From Anaerolineales bacterium (GTDB lineage: Bacteria > Chloroflexota > Anaerolineae > Anaerolineales > UBA11579), in NCBI GenBank assembly GCA_021463845.1, contig JAJTXV010000001.1:248001-312000 (forward strand): a stretch of DNA of 64,000 nucleotides. The letters run 5' to 3'. Made by a program: the position numbers and the translations under genes. Of the stretch, positions 40,407-48,746 are shown one piece after another (positions within the stretch are counted from its first letter, which is position 1; each line of letters begins with the position of its first letter). The notes beneath the pieces are model-generated. The model saw nothing but the letters and a program-made list of their open reading frames with translations, did no database searches and was not told the DNA's origin.

Positions 40407-41434
40407 TGGCGAAAGCAAAAAGCAGCAAGCCAGCTGGCAAAGGTGCGGGTAAACCCGCGGGCAAACCGGCAGGTAAAGAGGATGTCGAAGACCTGCTGCA
40501 GATGTACGAGCAGATGGTGCGCATCCGTGAATTTGAAGACAAGGTGAATGAGCTCTACACCTCGGCCAAGATGCCCGGGTTGGCGCATTTGTATATTGGC
40601 GAGGAAGCCATTGCGGTCGGCGTGTGCGAGGCGTTGAACAGTGATGATTACATCACCAGCACGCACCGCGGCCATGGCCACTGCATCGCCAAGGGGGCAG
40701 CGGTGGACATTATGTTCGCGGAATTGCTCGGCAAAGCTGCTGGCTACTGCGGCGGGAAGGGCGGCTCGATGCATATCGCCGACCAGGCCAACGGCAACCT
40801 GGGCGCCAACGCCATCGTAGGCGGCAGCGCCGGCATTGCGGCCGGGGCAGCCTTCAGCGCCAAGCGGCTGGGCACCGGCCAGGTGGCGGTGTGCTTCTTC
40901 GGCGAAGGGGCGCTGGGGCAGGGCTTGCTGTACGAGACGATGAACATGGCCCAGCTGTGGAAGCTGCCGGTGATCTTTGTGTGCGAGAACAACATGTACA
41001 ACGAGTACACCCATTACAACGAGACCGCGGCCGGTACGCTGGCCGGGCGGGCGGAAGCCTTCGGCATCCACACCGAGGAGATCGACGGCCAGGACATCCG
41101 CGTGGTGAACGAGGCGGCCAAGCGGCTGGTGGAACGCGCCCGCAAGGGCGAGGGGCCATCCTTCCTGATCTGCAATACCTATCGTTATCACGGCCACCAT
41201 GTCGGCGATATCGACCGGGCCTATTACCGTCCAAAAGAAGAAGAACTTGAATGGCAGCAGCGTGACCCGATCACGATCCTGGCGGACTGGATCATTGGCC
41301 AGAAGCTGTCTGACCAGAGCGTGCTCGACCACATCCAGGCGGATGTGCGCAGCGAAGTGGCACGTGGCGCAGAGTTTGCGCTGAATGCGCCGTACCCGGA
41401 CCCCAGCGAGGTGGATACGAATGTCTACGCCTAA
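40406..41434 (+). CDS. 2-oxoacid/acetoin dehydrogenase E1 component, alpha subunit
   Basis: 342 residues. It binds thiamine diphosphate through FFGEGALGQGLLYETMNMAQ and CENNMYNEY. THRGHGHCIAKG and GGKGGSMHIAD are E1alpha signatures shared by acetoin dehydrogenase and pyruvate dehydrogenase. The first 24 residues are a PAGK-repeat tail absent from typical homologues. It decarboxylates or cleaves the substrate and hands the acyl group to the lipoyl arm of E2. It overlaps E1beta by 14 nt. Choice between acetoin, pyruvate and another 2-oxoacid cannot be made from sequence alone. Confidence 0.9.
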   Translation: MAKAKSSKPAGKGAGKPAGKPAGKEDVEDLLQMYEQMVRIREFEDKVNELYTSAKMPGLAHLYIGEEAIAVGVCEALNSDDYITSTHRGHGHCIAKGAAVDIMFAELLGKAAGYCGGKGGSMHIADQANGNLGANAIVGGSAGIAAGAAFSAKRLGTGQVAVCFFGEGALGQGLLYETMNMAQLWKLPVIFVCENNMYNEYTHYNETAAGTLAGRAEAFGIHTEEIDGQDIRVVNEAAKRLVERARKGEGPSFLICNTYRYHGHHVGDIDRAYYRPKEEELEWQQRDPITILADWIIGQKLSDQSVLDHIQADVRSEVARGAEFALNAPYPDPSEVDTNVYA

Positions 41435-42422
41435 CGGCAACGGCCGCGTGATCACGATGGGCCAGGCCATCAAAGAGGCCCTGGCCGAAGAGCTGCGCCG
41501 CGACCCGACCGTGTACGTGATGGGCGAGGATGTGGCTGAGGCGGGCACGGCCTTTAAGGTGTTGAAGGGGCTGGTGGATGAGTTCGGGCCGGAGCGGGTG
41601 ATCGACTCGCCCATTTCTGAGCCGGGCATCACCGGCCTGGGCGTGGGTGCGGCCATGACGGGCATGCGCCCGGTAGTGGATATCATGTTCGGCGATTTCA
41701 GTACGCTCATCATGGACCAGATGGTCAATCAGGCGGCCAAAATTCATTACATGTCGGGCGGCAAGCTGAAGGTGCCGATGGTGCTGCGCACCACGATGGG
41801 CGCCACACGGCGCTCGGCGGCGCAGCACTCGCAGTCGCTGCATGCGTGGTTCAGCCATGTGCCGGGTATCAAGGTCGTTATCCCCTCGACTCCATACGAC
41901 GCCAAAGGTTTGCTTAAGAGCGCCATCCGGGATGAAAACCCGGTGGTCTTCTTTGAAGACAAGATGATGTACCAGTTGAAGGGCGAGGTGCCCGAAGAGG
42001 AGTACATCATTCCGCTGGGGGTGGCGGATGTGAAGCGTGAGGGCACCGACGTCACCATTGTGGCGACCAGCAGCATGGTGCAGGTCTCGCTGGCGGCAGC
42101 CGACAAGCTGGCTGAGATCGGCATCAGCGCCGAGATCGTAGACCCGCGCTGCACCTTCCCGCTGGACAAGGATACGTTGATCAACTCGGCCAAGAAGACC
42201 AGCCGCGTTATTGTTGTTGACGAAGGCTATGAGCGCTACGGCGTCACGGCCGAATTGGCCTCGGTGATCGCGGATGGCGCTTTCTATTATCTGGATGCGC
42301 CGGTGAAGCGCATGGGCGCCATGGACGTGCCCATCCCGTTCTCTCCGGTGCTGGAAGACCTGACCGTGCCGACACCGGACACGGTGTTCGAGATGGCCAA
42401 AGCGTTGTGCGGCGCTAATTAG
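41421..42422 (+). CDS. 2-oxoacid/acetoin dehydrogenase E1 component, beta subunit
   Basis: 333 residues. Signatures include VYVMGEDVAEAGTAFKVLKG, DSPISEPGITGLGVGAAMTG, MRPVVDIMFGDF and the C-terminal transketolase domain VTIVATSSMVQVSLAAADKL. It completes the heterotetrameric E1 with the upstream alpha subunit. ATG 41421 (MSTPNGNG) follows GAGGTGG and overlaps E1alpha; an in-frame start at 41385 would overlap further and is less likely. The AGGAGG for E2 overlaps its stop. Confidence 0.92.
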   Translation: MSTPNGNGRVITMGQAIKEALAEELRRDPTVYVMGEDVAEAGTAFKVLKGLVDEFGPERVIDSPISEPGITGLGVGAAMTGMRPVVDIMFGDFSTLIMDQMVNQAAKIHYMSGGKLKVPMVLRTTMGATRRSAAQHSQSLHAWFSHVPGIKVVIPSTPYDAKGLLKSAIRDENPVVFFEDKMMYQLKGEVPEEEYIIPLGVADVKREGTDVTIVATSSMVQVSLAAADKLAEIGISAEIVDPRCTFPLDKDTLINSAKKTSRVIVVDEGYERYGVTAELASVIADGAFYYLDAPVKRMGAMDVPIPFSPVLEDLTVPTPDTVFEMAKALCGAN

Positions 42423-42431
42423 GAGGCCCAG

Positions 42432-43841
42432 CTGGCTACCAAAGTCATCATGCCCGCGCTGGGAATGGCGCAAGAGACCGGCAAACTGCTAGCCTGGTTC
42501 AAGAAGGAAGGCGAGGCGGTTGCCAAGGGCGAGCCCTTGATGGAGATCGAGACCGATAAGGTAACGGTCTCGATCGACGCGACCGAAAGCGGCGTGTTGG
42601 CCAATATTGTCGCCACCGCCGGGCAGGATATTCCGGTTGGGCATGCCATCGCCCTAATCTTGGCGGAGGGCGAAGCAGCCCCGCCGCGTGAAGAGCTGCT
42701 GGCGGCGCTCAAGGCTGCCGCGGCTCCGGCGCCCAGTGCGCCTGCAGCCGCCGCCCGGCCTGTGGCAGCACGGCCTGCTGCGCAACCCGCGGGTCGCTCG
42801 CAGCCTGCGCCGAGCTATGCGCCGGCCGGCGCGGTGGTGGTGAATGCCAGCCCGATCGCGATACGGATCGCGGCCGAGCACGGCGTGGACCTGGCGCAAG
42901 TGCGCCCGTCGGGCGGGCGCATCAGCAAGGATGATGTGCGCGAGTACATGCGCACACGCGGCGCTGGACCCGTTGGCGGTTTTGCGCCGGTAGTGCGCGG
43001 GGCAGGCGAGAAGGTTCTGGCCTCGCCGAAGGCCAAGCGGTTGGCGCAGGAGCTGGGCGTGGACCTGGCGCTGCTGCGCGGCAGCGGCCCGGAAGGGGCG
43101 GTGCTGGCGATTGATGTGACGCATGGCGACGTGCTAGTTGCAGCGCTGCCTTCGGCAGAGCAGCAACTAGCTGGCCCGCCGCTGAGCAGCCTGTGGAAGG
43201 TGATGGCCGAGCATGTCACCGAGAGCTGGCAGGACATCCCCCATTTTGTATTGAGCCGCGAGGTAGACGCCAGCAACATGATGGCGGCGCGCAAGGCGGC
43301 GCAGGCCGCGGCGGGCGAAACCAAGATCACCTTTACTGACCTGCTGGTCAAATATTGTGCGGCGGCGCTGGCGCAGCACCCGAATGTCAACGCCACCTGG
43401 CGCAGCCGCACCATCTGGCCCAACGAGCACATCAATATTGGCCTGGCCGTAGGCGTGGAAGACGGCCTGGTGGTGCCCGTGGTGGCGGATGCGGATAAGC
43501 TGAGCCTGCCGGAAGTGGCTGTGCGCCGGGCCGAGCTGGTGAAGAAGGCCAACTCGAAATCGCTGCTGCCCGCCGATATTCAGGGCGGCACCTTCACCAT
43601 CAGCAACCTGGGCATGTACGCCATCGACAGCTTCACCGCCATCGTCAATGCGCCCAACGCCGCCATCCTGGCGGTTGGGCGCATTGTGGAGCGGGTAGTG
43701 CCGGTGGACGGCCAGCCGGCCATCCGGCCGATGCTGGCGCTGACCTTGTCGTGCGACCACCGCGTGCTGGATGGGTTGCGCGGCGCTCAATTCTTAGACA
43801 CCCTGGCGAGCCTTATCGAAGCCGCCGAGATCAAGGAGTAA
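42432..43841 (+). CDS. dihydrolipoamide acyltransferase (E2), probable CTG start
   Basis: About 469 residues. The lipoyl domain begins (L/M)-ATKVIMPALGMAQETG, with lipoyl-Lys in EIETDKVTVS (K43). An Ala/Pro linker follows, then two peripheral subunit-binding domains (SPIAIRIAAEHGVDLAQV near 137 and SPKAKRLAQELGVDLALL near 203), then the catalytic domain ending in LSCDHRVLDG. The first ATG (42450) would remove the first lipoyl strand and lie 23 nt from AGGAGG (42421-42426). CTG 42432 lies 5 nt from it and restores the family N-terminus. No E3 gene is in the window. Confidence 0.88.
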   Translation: MATKVIMPALGMAQETGKLLAWFKKEGEAVAKGEPLMEIETDKVTVSIDATESGVLANIVATAGQDIPVGHAIALILAEGEAAPPREELLAALKAAAAPAPSAPAAAARPVAARPAAQPAGRSQPAPSYAPAGAVVVNASPIAIRIAAEHGVDLAQVRPSGGRISKDDVREYMRTRGAGPVGGFAPVVRGAGEKVLASPKAKRLAQELGVDLALLRGSGPEGAVLAIDVTHGDVLVAALPSAEQQLAGPPLSSLWKVMAEHVTESWQDIPHFVLSREVDASNMMAARKAAQAAAGETKITFTDLLVKYCAAALAQHPNVNATWRSRTIWPNEHINIGLAVGVEDGLVVPVVADADKLSLPEVAVRRAELVKKANSKSLLPADIQGGTFTISNLGMYAIDSFTAIVNAPNAAILAVGRIVERVVPVDGQPAIRPMLALTLSCDHRVLDGLRGAQFLDTLASLIEAAEIKE

Positions 43842-43847
43842 GTATTC

Positions 43848-45338
43848 ATGGCAGAAGAGATCAAGCGGTTACGCGGTTCCGAAGCGCGCAAGGCCAGCGG
43901 CGGCACATCTGAGCTGGGCGAATACGGCGCGCTGCTGAACGGCCAGTGGGTCAAGACCGGCGACGCCATCGAAGTGCGCAGCCCGTACAACGATGCGCTG
44001 GTGGCGGTGGTGCACCGCGCCGGGCCGAAAGAGATCGAGCAGGCCATCGCGGATGCCACGCGAGCCTTTCAGGTAACCCGCAAGCTGCCTTCGTGGAAGA
44101 AGGCGGATGTGCTGATGAAGGTCAGCGAAGGCATCTTGGCACGCCGCGAAGAGCTGGCGCGCACGATTGCGCTGGAAGCGGGTAAGCCGATCCGCACGGC
44201 CCGTTTGGAAGTCGACCGGGCCGCCTATACCTTCCAGGTGGCGGCCGAGGAGTCCAAGCGCCACTATGGCGAGATCGTTCCGCTGGACTGGCTGCCGGGC
44301 ACCGAAAACCGCGTGGCCCACATCCACCGCGTGCCGCTAGGCCCGATCGCGGGCATTGCCCCGTTCAACTTTCCGCTGAACCTGGTGGCGCACAAGGTGG
44401 CGCCGGCCATGGCGGCGGGCAACCCGATCGTGCTGCGCCCGGCCAGCGCCACCCCGGTGAGCGCGCTCAAGCTGGGCGAGATCATCCAGGAGGCGGGCTG
44501 GCCGGACGGTGGGTATGCGGTGGTCACCTCGGCCACCAAGGACGCCGCGCCGCTGATCGAGGACCCGCGCATCAAGCTGCTCACTTTTACCGGCAGCCCG
44601 GCCGTGGGCTGGAGCCTGAAGGGCAAGGCGGGCATGAAGCGCGTCACGCTAGAACTGGGCGGAAACGCTGGCGTCATTGTGCATGACGATGCCGACGTCA
44701 AATATGCCGCCGAGCGCGTGGCGTGGGGCGGCTTCTCGTATGCCGGACAATCGTGCATTTCGGTGCAGCGCGTATACGCCTCGGCCAAGATCTACGAAGA
44801 CTTCGTGGATGGCCTGATCCCGCGGGTCAAAGCGCTGGTGGTGGGCGATCCGCTGGATGAGAAGACCGACGTCGGCCCCGTGATTGACAGCGGCGCGGCC
44901 GACCGGGTCGAAGAGTGGCTGGCGGAAGCCAAAGCCGGCGGCGCCGAAGTGCTGGCCGGCGGCAAGCGCGACGGCAACCTGGTGGAGCCCACGGTGCTGG
45001 CCTCACTGAAAGAAGACATGAACGTCTCGTGCCAGGAAGTGTTTGGCCCGCTGGTGGGATTGTTCCAGTACACGGATGTCAATCAGGCCATCCACTCGGT
45101 GGGGGCGTCTGATTTTGGCTTGCAGGCCGGCATCTTCACCCAGGACATGAACATCGTCAACAAAGCCTTCGAGGAGATCGAAGTGGGCGGTCTGATGGTG
45201 AATGATGTGTCCACTTTCCGTATTGACCATATGCCGTACGGTGGCGTGAAGCAGTCGGGCTTTGGACGTGAGGGGCTGCGCTATGCCATCGAAGAGATGA
45301 CCGAACTGAAGCTGATCACGTTCAACAATCGCGAGTAG
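43848..45338 (+). CDS. NAD(P)-dependent aldehyde dehydrogenase
   Basis: 496 residues. Oxyanion Asn is in IAGIAPFNFPLNLVAHKVAP, general-base Glu in TLELGGNAGVI, nucleophilic Cys in YAGQSCISVQRV, and the C-terminal motif is PYGGVKQSGFGREGLRYA. It resembles the lactaldehyde/phosphonoacetaldehyde-type ALDH branch more than betaine-aldehyde enzymes. AAGGAG overlaps the E2 stop. It is the last gene before a strong terminator, so the M24-ALDH run of seven genes is one operon. It should oxidise an aldehyde made by the pathway. Confidence 0.9.
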   Translation: MAEEIKRLRGSEARKASGGTSELGEYGALLNGQWVKTGDAIEVRSPYNDALVAVVHRAGPKEIEQAIADATRAFQVTRKLPSWKKADVLMKVSEGILARREELARTIALEAGKPIRTARLEVDRAAYTFQVAAEESKRHYGEIVPLDWLPGTENRVAHIHRVPLGPIAGIAPFNFPLNLVAHKVAPAMAAGNPIVLRPASATPVSALKLGEIIQEAGWPDGGYAVVTSATKDAAPLIEDPRIKLLTFTGSPAVGWSLKGKAGMKRVTLELGGNAGVIVHDDADVKYAAERVAWGGFSYAGQSCISVQRVYASAKIYEDFVDGLIPRVKALVVGDPLDEKTDVGPVIDSGAADRVEEWLAEAKAGGAEVLAGGKRDGNLVEPTVLASLKEDMNVSCQEVFGPLVGLFQYTDVNQAIHSVGASDFGLQAGIFTQDMNIVNKAFEEIEVGGLMVNDVSTFRIDHMPYGGVKQSGFGREGLRYAIEEMTELKLITFNNRE

Positions 45339-45374
45339 CAGCAGGGCGAACGCCCTGACAGTTACAGAATGGAG

Positions 45375-45405
45375 ACAAAAGGACGCCGAACAGGCGTCCT
45401 TTTGT
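45375..45405 (+). terminator. intrinsic terminator of the catabolic operon
   Basis: ACAAAAGGACGCC, loop GAACA, GGCGTCCTTTTGT: a 13-bp perfect stem followed by TT. It lies 37 nt after the ALDH stop. Confidence 0.9.
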
Positions 45406-45406
45406 T

Positions 45407-45412
45407 TATACT
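45407..45412 (+). promoter_or_regulatory. -10-like box before the lone membrane-protein gene
   Basis: TATACT is followed by 9 nt and the ATG at 45422; there is no ribosome binding site and no clear -35, because the terminator occupies that region. Confidence 0.4.
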
Positions 45413-45421
45413 GGCGCTTCG

Positions 45422-47155
45422 ATGGCAATTGATTTCGCGAATGTTCGAGGCTGGCTGCGCAGGGATGCGGCGGCGATCTGCGCCTACCTGTTGGCTACGC
45501 TGGTGATGACCTACCCATTGGTGGCGCGCCTGGGCGGCAACTTGATGCCGGTGGGCGGCGATACCTCGATGAAGCTGTGGGATGTGTGGTGGTTTGAGCG
45601 TATGCTGGCCACCGGGCAGCCCTTCTATTTCACGAAGGACCTTTTTCACCCGATCGGGCTGGATATCTCGTTCCATCCGATTTCATGGACGACGACCGCG
45701 GTCATCTGGTTGCTGGAGCCGCTTATAGGTGTATTCAGCGCCTATAAGGTGATGATCCTAGTGGCGGTGTTCTCCAGCGCGTACGCAGCCTATCTGCTGG
45801 CGCTGTGGCTGACCAAGAACCGGGTGGCGGCCTGGTTTGGCGGCGCGATCTATTCCTTTTCTCCCTATCACCTTGGCGACCTGCGCGGCCACCCTGACCT
45901 GACGCAGCTGGCGTTCATCCCGTTGGCAATCCTGTGCCTGTTGATCGGACTGCGCGAGCGGCGGGTATGGATGGCCGCATTGGGCGGGGTGCTGCTGGGT
46001 CTGGTGGCGTGGACCGGGTTGTATCTTTTTGGTTTTGCGGCGATGACGCTGGCGGTGCTGGTGGCCTATGAGGCCTGGGTGGAACGCGGCTGGCGCGAGA
46101 AGGGCTTCTGGCAGATCGTGGGCGTGTTTGCCCTGGCGGCCAGCGTGCTACTGGCGCCGCGGCTTCTGCCGATCTTTGATGATCGCGCCAGCCTGTCTTA
46201 TGTGATCGAGAACAAATTCACGGCTTATGAGAGCCAGGCCGACCTGCTGTCTTACTTCGTGCCCCCGCCGGCGAACTCGCTGCTGACGCCGCGGTTGGGC
46301 GAATTGAGCCGCATGATCGCTGGGAGCATCTCGGTGTATTCCTCACCGTATCTGGGGTGGGTGGCGCTGCTGGCCAGCCTGTCGGCGTTGTTCCTGCGCA
46401 AAGACCGCAAGACGATCTGGTTGTGGGCGCTGATCGCGGCGGTCTTCCTGACCTTGAGCCTGGGGCCTGCATTGCGGTTTGGCAGTCGGGTATATGCGCA
46501 GGTGCCGCTGCCGGCTTGGCTATTGATCAACACAGTCGAGATCTTTCGCAGTGTGCGCCCGATCCTGTTCCATATTGGGATGCTGCTGCCCCTGGGCGTG
46601 CTGGCATCCTTTGGCGTGCGGAGCTGGCTTGAACGAGTGCAGCCAAAGCCAACGGTGAGGGCGGGGCTGGTGCTTGCCCTGGCGGTGGTGCTCTTTACAG
46701 AGTATTGGATCGGGCCCTTTTCGGTGAGGCCATTGGAGCCCAGCCCGATCTATGAGCAGATCGCCAATGAAGAGGGTGAGTTCGCCATCATCGATCTGCC
46801 TATGGGGTACAGTCCGTCAAAGTATTACTTGTACTTGCAGACGGTACATGGGCGGCCGATCGTTGAGGGCATGTCGAGCCGCATGCCGCCGAATGCTTTC
46901 GACTACATTGACAACAATCTGCTGCTTGGCCTGTGGCGGGCAGAAGAGCATCTGGACTGCACTGACTTCAAGCAGGCGAGTATGACCGAGGCCATTGATG
47001 TGCTGAGAGTGGATGGCTTCAAGTACATTGTTATCCACGAGCCGGATGTGTTTGCGGACTATTTTGAAGGTGTGCCGGTGACGGCAGCAGACGAAACGGT
47101 GAAGGTGTATAGCCTTACCGACTTGCGTGATTACTTCCCTTGCGGGAACCGTTAA
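45422..47155 (+). CDS. polytopic membrane protein, GT-C-like
   Basis: 577 residues and about eleven helices. The first loop has VGGDTSMKLWDVWWFERML and KDLFHPIGLDISFHP, reminiscent of bacterial membrane glycosyltransferase-like families. A long C-terminal soluble part (about 430-577) contains FAIIDLPMGYSPSKYYLYLQ and GFKYIVIHE. There is no relation to the catabolic genes on either side, and it is flanked by a terminator upstream and a convergent gene downstream. It may be an insertion into the locus or a remnant of an older order. Function unknown. Confidence 0.6.
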   Translation: MAIDFANVRGWLRRDAAAICAYLLATLVMTYPLVARLGGNLMPVGGDTSMKLWDVWWFERMLATGQPFYFTKDLFHPIGLDISFHPISWTTTAVIWLLEPLIGVFSAYKVMILVAVFSSAYAAYLLALWLTKNRVAAWFGGAIYSFSPYHLGDLRGHPDLTQLAFIPLAILCLLIGLRERRVWMAALGGVLLGLVAWTGLYLFGFAAMTLAVLVAYEAWVERGWREKGFWQIVGVFALAASVLLAPRLLPIFDDRASLSYVIENKFTAYESQADLLSYFVPPPANSLLTPRLGELSRMIAGSISVYSSPYLGWVALLASLSALFLRKDRKTIWLWALIAAVFLTLSLGPALRFGSRVYAQVPLPAWLLINTVEIFRSVRPILFHIGMLLPLGVLASFGVRSWLERVQPKPTVRAGLVLALAVVLFTEYWIGPFSVRPLEPSPIYEQIANEEGEFAIIDLPMGYSPSKYYLYLQTVHGRPIVEGMSSRMPPNAFDYIDNNLLLGLWRAEEHLDCTDFKQASMTEAIDVLRVDGFKYIVIHEPDVFADYFEGVPVTAADETVKVYSLTDLRDYFPCGNR

Positions 47156-47156
47156 C

Positions 47157-48449
47157 TTAAGCTGGCACAGAGGCGGCGAGGACACGTTGGCGGGTGGCCG
47201 TGGTCAGTTCCTGCAGCTTGCCCAGATCACAGTTCAGCAGCTCACCGTGGCGCTTGAGGAAGTTGCCGGCCACCATGACTGAGTCGATATTGCTGCAGTC
47301 CATGGCCCATACCACCGCGCCAATGGGGTCATTGACCGGCATCACGTTGATGTGGTGCTGGCGCAGCAGGACAATATCGGCCTGCTTGCCGGGGGTAAGC
47401 GTGCCGATGGTGTCTTGCATGCCCAGGGTTTGAGCCCCATAGACGTTGACGAACTGAATAATGTCACGGGTGGTCATCATGCGGTCGGCAAAAATGTTGC
47501 CGGCCAACTTTTTGTCAAAGCGCATGGCGTGCTGCATGGAGATGGCGTTGCGCATCTGGCTGAACATATCGCCGCGGTTGGCCAGCTCGGTATCGATACC
47601 CAGGCCGGGGGTCAGGCCGGCATCGGTGAAGCGCTGGATGGTGGGGGCGCCGTAGCCTTGCATCATCTCGGCGGCGGGGGCCATGGCCACTGCGGCGCGG
47701 GCGTCGCGGATGGCGCCGAGATCACGGTCGGAGAGGGTGTTGCCGTGGGCAAACATGATGTCAGGCCCAAGCAGCTTGGCTTTGTTGAGCTCGCTGAGCT
47801 GGTCGCCGGGCTTGGTGCCCATGCCGACCTGGGCCGAGATCCGCAGGCCGAGACTGCGGGCCAGCTCCCACTCGGCCTTGAGGGCGGCCAGGCTGGTGTC
47901 TTGCGGGTCAGAGGATGCGAGGGCCAGCGTGCTGCGTCCGGCGGGTAGGGAGGTGAGCAGCGCCTCGAGCCCGGCCTGGCCCAGACTGGCGGGGGCGGCC
48001 AGCACGGTGCGCAGGCCGGCTTCGGCCAGCGCTTTGGCGTTGGCCGCCAGGTGCTCGGCGCTGTGTAGGTTGGCGTGGTCGAGCACGGTGGTGATGCCGG
48101 CGTCTACAGCGTTGATAGCGCTGGCCAGGGTGCTGGCGTAGACGTCATCAGGGCTGAAGCCGGCGGCCAGCGCTTTCTGCTGGACGCCGTCGAAAACCTG
48201 CTTGCCGACAACATATTGGGCGCCCATGTTGCGCAGGACGCCGAGCCACATGTGGTGGTGGGCGTCTACAAAACCGGGCATGGCGACCATGCCGGAACCG
48301 TCGATCTGTTCGGCGGCATCGTCAGAGATGTTGCGCCCAACATTCAGGATCTTGTCACCCTCGATCAGGATGTCGTAGTTGAGCTGGTTGCCCACCTGCG
48401 GGTCCATGCTGAGCACGGCGGCGGACTTGATGAGCTTGCGGTTTTCCAT
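47157..48449 (-). CDS. amidohydrolase-family protein with substituted metal ligand
   Basis: 430 residues, the TrzN/cytosine-deaminase-like amidohydrolase group. H64 and H66 (VDAHHHMW), H235 (FAHGNTLS) and D286 (GLGIDTELA) occupy metal and catalytic positions. The third metal His of the group is Q207 (ISAQVGMGT), whereas the related fusion protein at 52743 has THVGVGT. The composite beta-sandwich is present at both ends (SAAVLSMDPQ; LTPGKQADIVLL). An AGAGGTG precedes the ATG. It faces away from the transporter operon and shares a 297-nt control region with it. A different metal, or lost activity, is possible. Confidence 0.82.
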   Translation of the reverse strand: MENRKLIKSAAVLSMDPQVGNQLNYDILIEGDKILNVGRNISDDAAEQIDGSGMVAMPGFVDAHHHMWLGVLRNMGAQYVVGKQVFDGVQQKALAAGFSPDDVYASTLASAINAVDAGITTVLDHANLHSAEHLAANAKALAEAGLRTVLAAPASLGQAGLEALLTSLPAGRSTLALASSDPQDTSLAALKAEWELARSLGLRISAQVGMGTKPGDQLSELNKAKLLGPDIMFAHGNTLSDRDLGAIRDARAAVAMAPAAEMMQGYGAPTIQRFTDAGLTPGLGIDTELANRGDMFSQMRNAISMQHAMRFDKKLAGNIFADRMMTTRDIIQFVNVYGAQTLGMQDTIGTLTPGKQADIVLLRQHHINVMPVNDPIGAVVWAMDCSNIDSVMVAGNFLKRHGELLNCDLGKLQELTTATRQRVLAASVPA

Positions 48450-48746
48450 CGAACAGCACCTCTGCGCGTGTACCTAACGTGTTGATTGGGCTTGTGCAGC
48501 CAGAATACATTGTAATAGCGTTTAGCATTATCAAACAGATATAGCCATTTCTGGGTTTTCTAATCTTGAATGTTCAATACATAGCCCTAAATGTCAAATA
48601 GCGGTGAACATTTACAGGGGCTGTGTTTGATGGGGCTTGACTAAATTTGGGTATTTGTTTATAAACAGACAAATCCCCCTAGGCTTTGCACAGCAAAAGA
48701 ATGACCCTCGCCTCATTTTCACTGGAGTACTGTACCTAAGGGCAGA
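48450..48746. promoter_or_regulatory. divergent control region between amidohydrolase and transporter operon
   Basis: An AT-rich 297-nt gap. TTGACT (48637-48642), 17 nt and TATAAA (48660-48665) form a good rightward promoter. The 12-bp palindrome TGTTTATAAACA (48656-48667) overlaps its -10. An inverted repeat AATGTTCA (48569-48576) and TGAACATT (48605-48612) lies upstream; TGTTCAAT here resembles the TGCGTTCAAT repeats at the XRE-controlled promoter. Confidence 0.65.
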
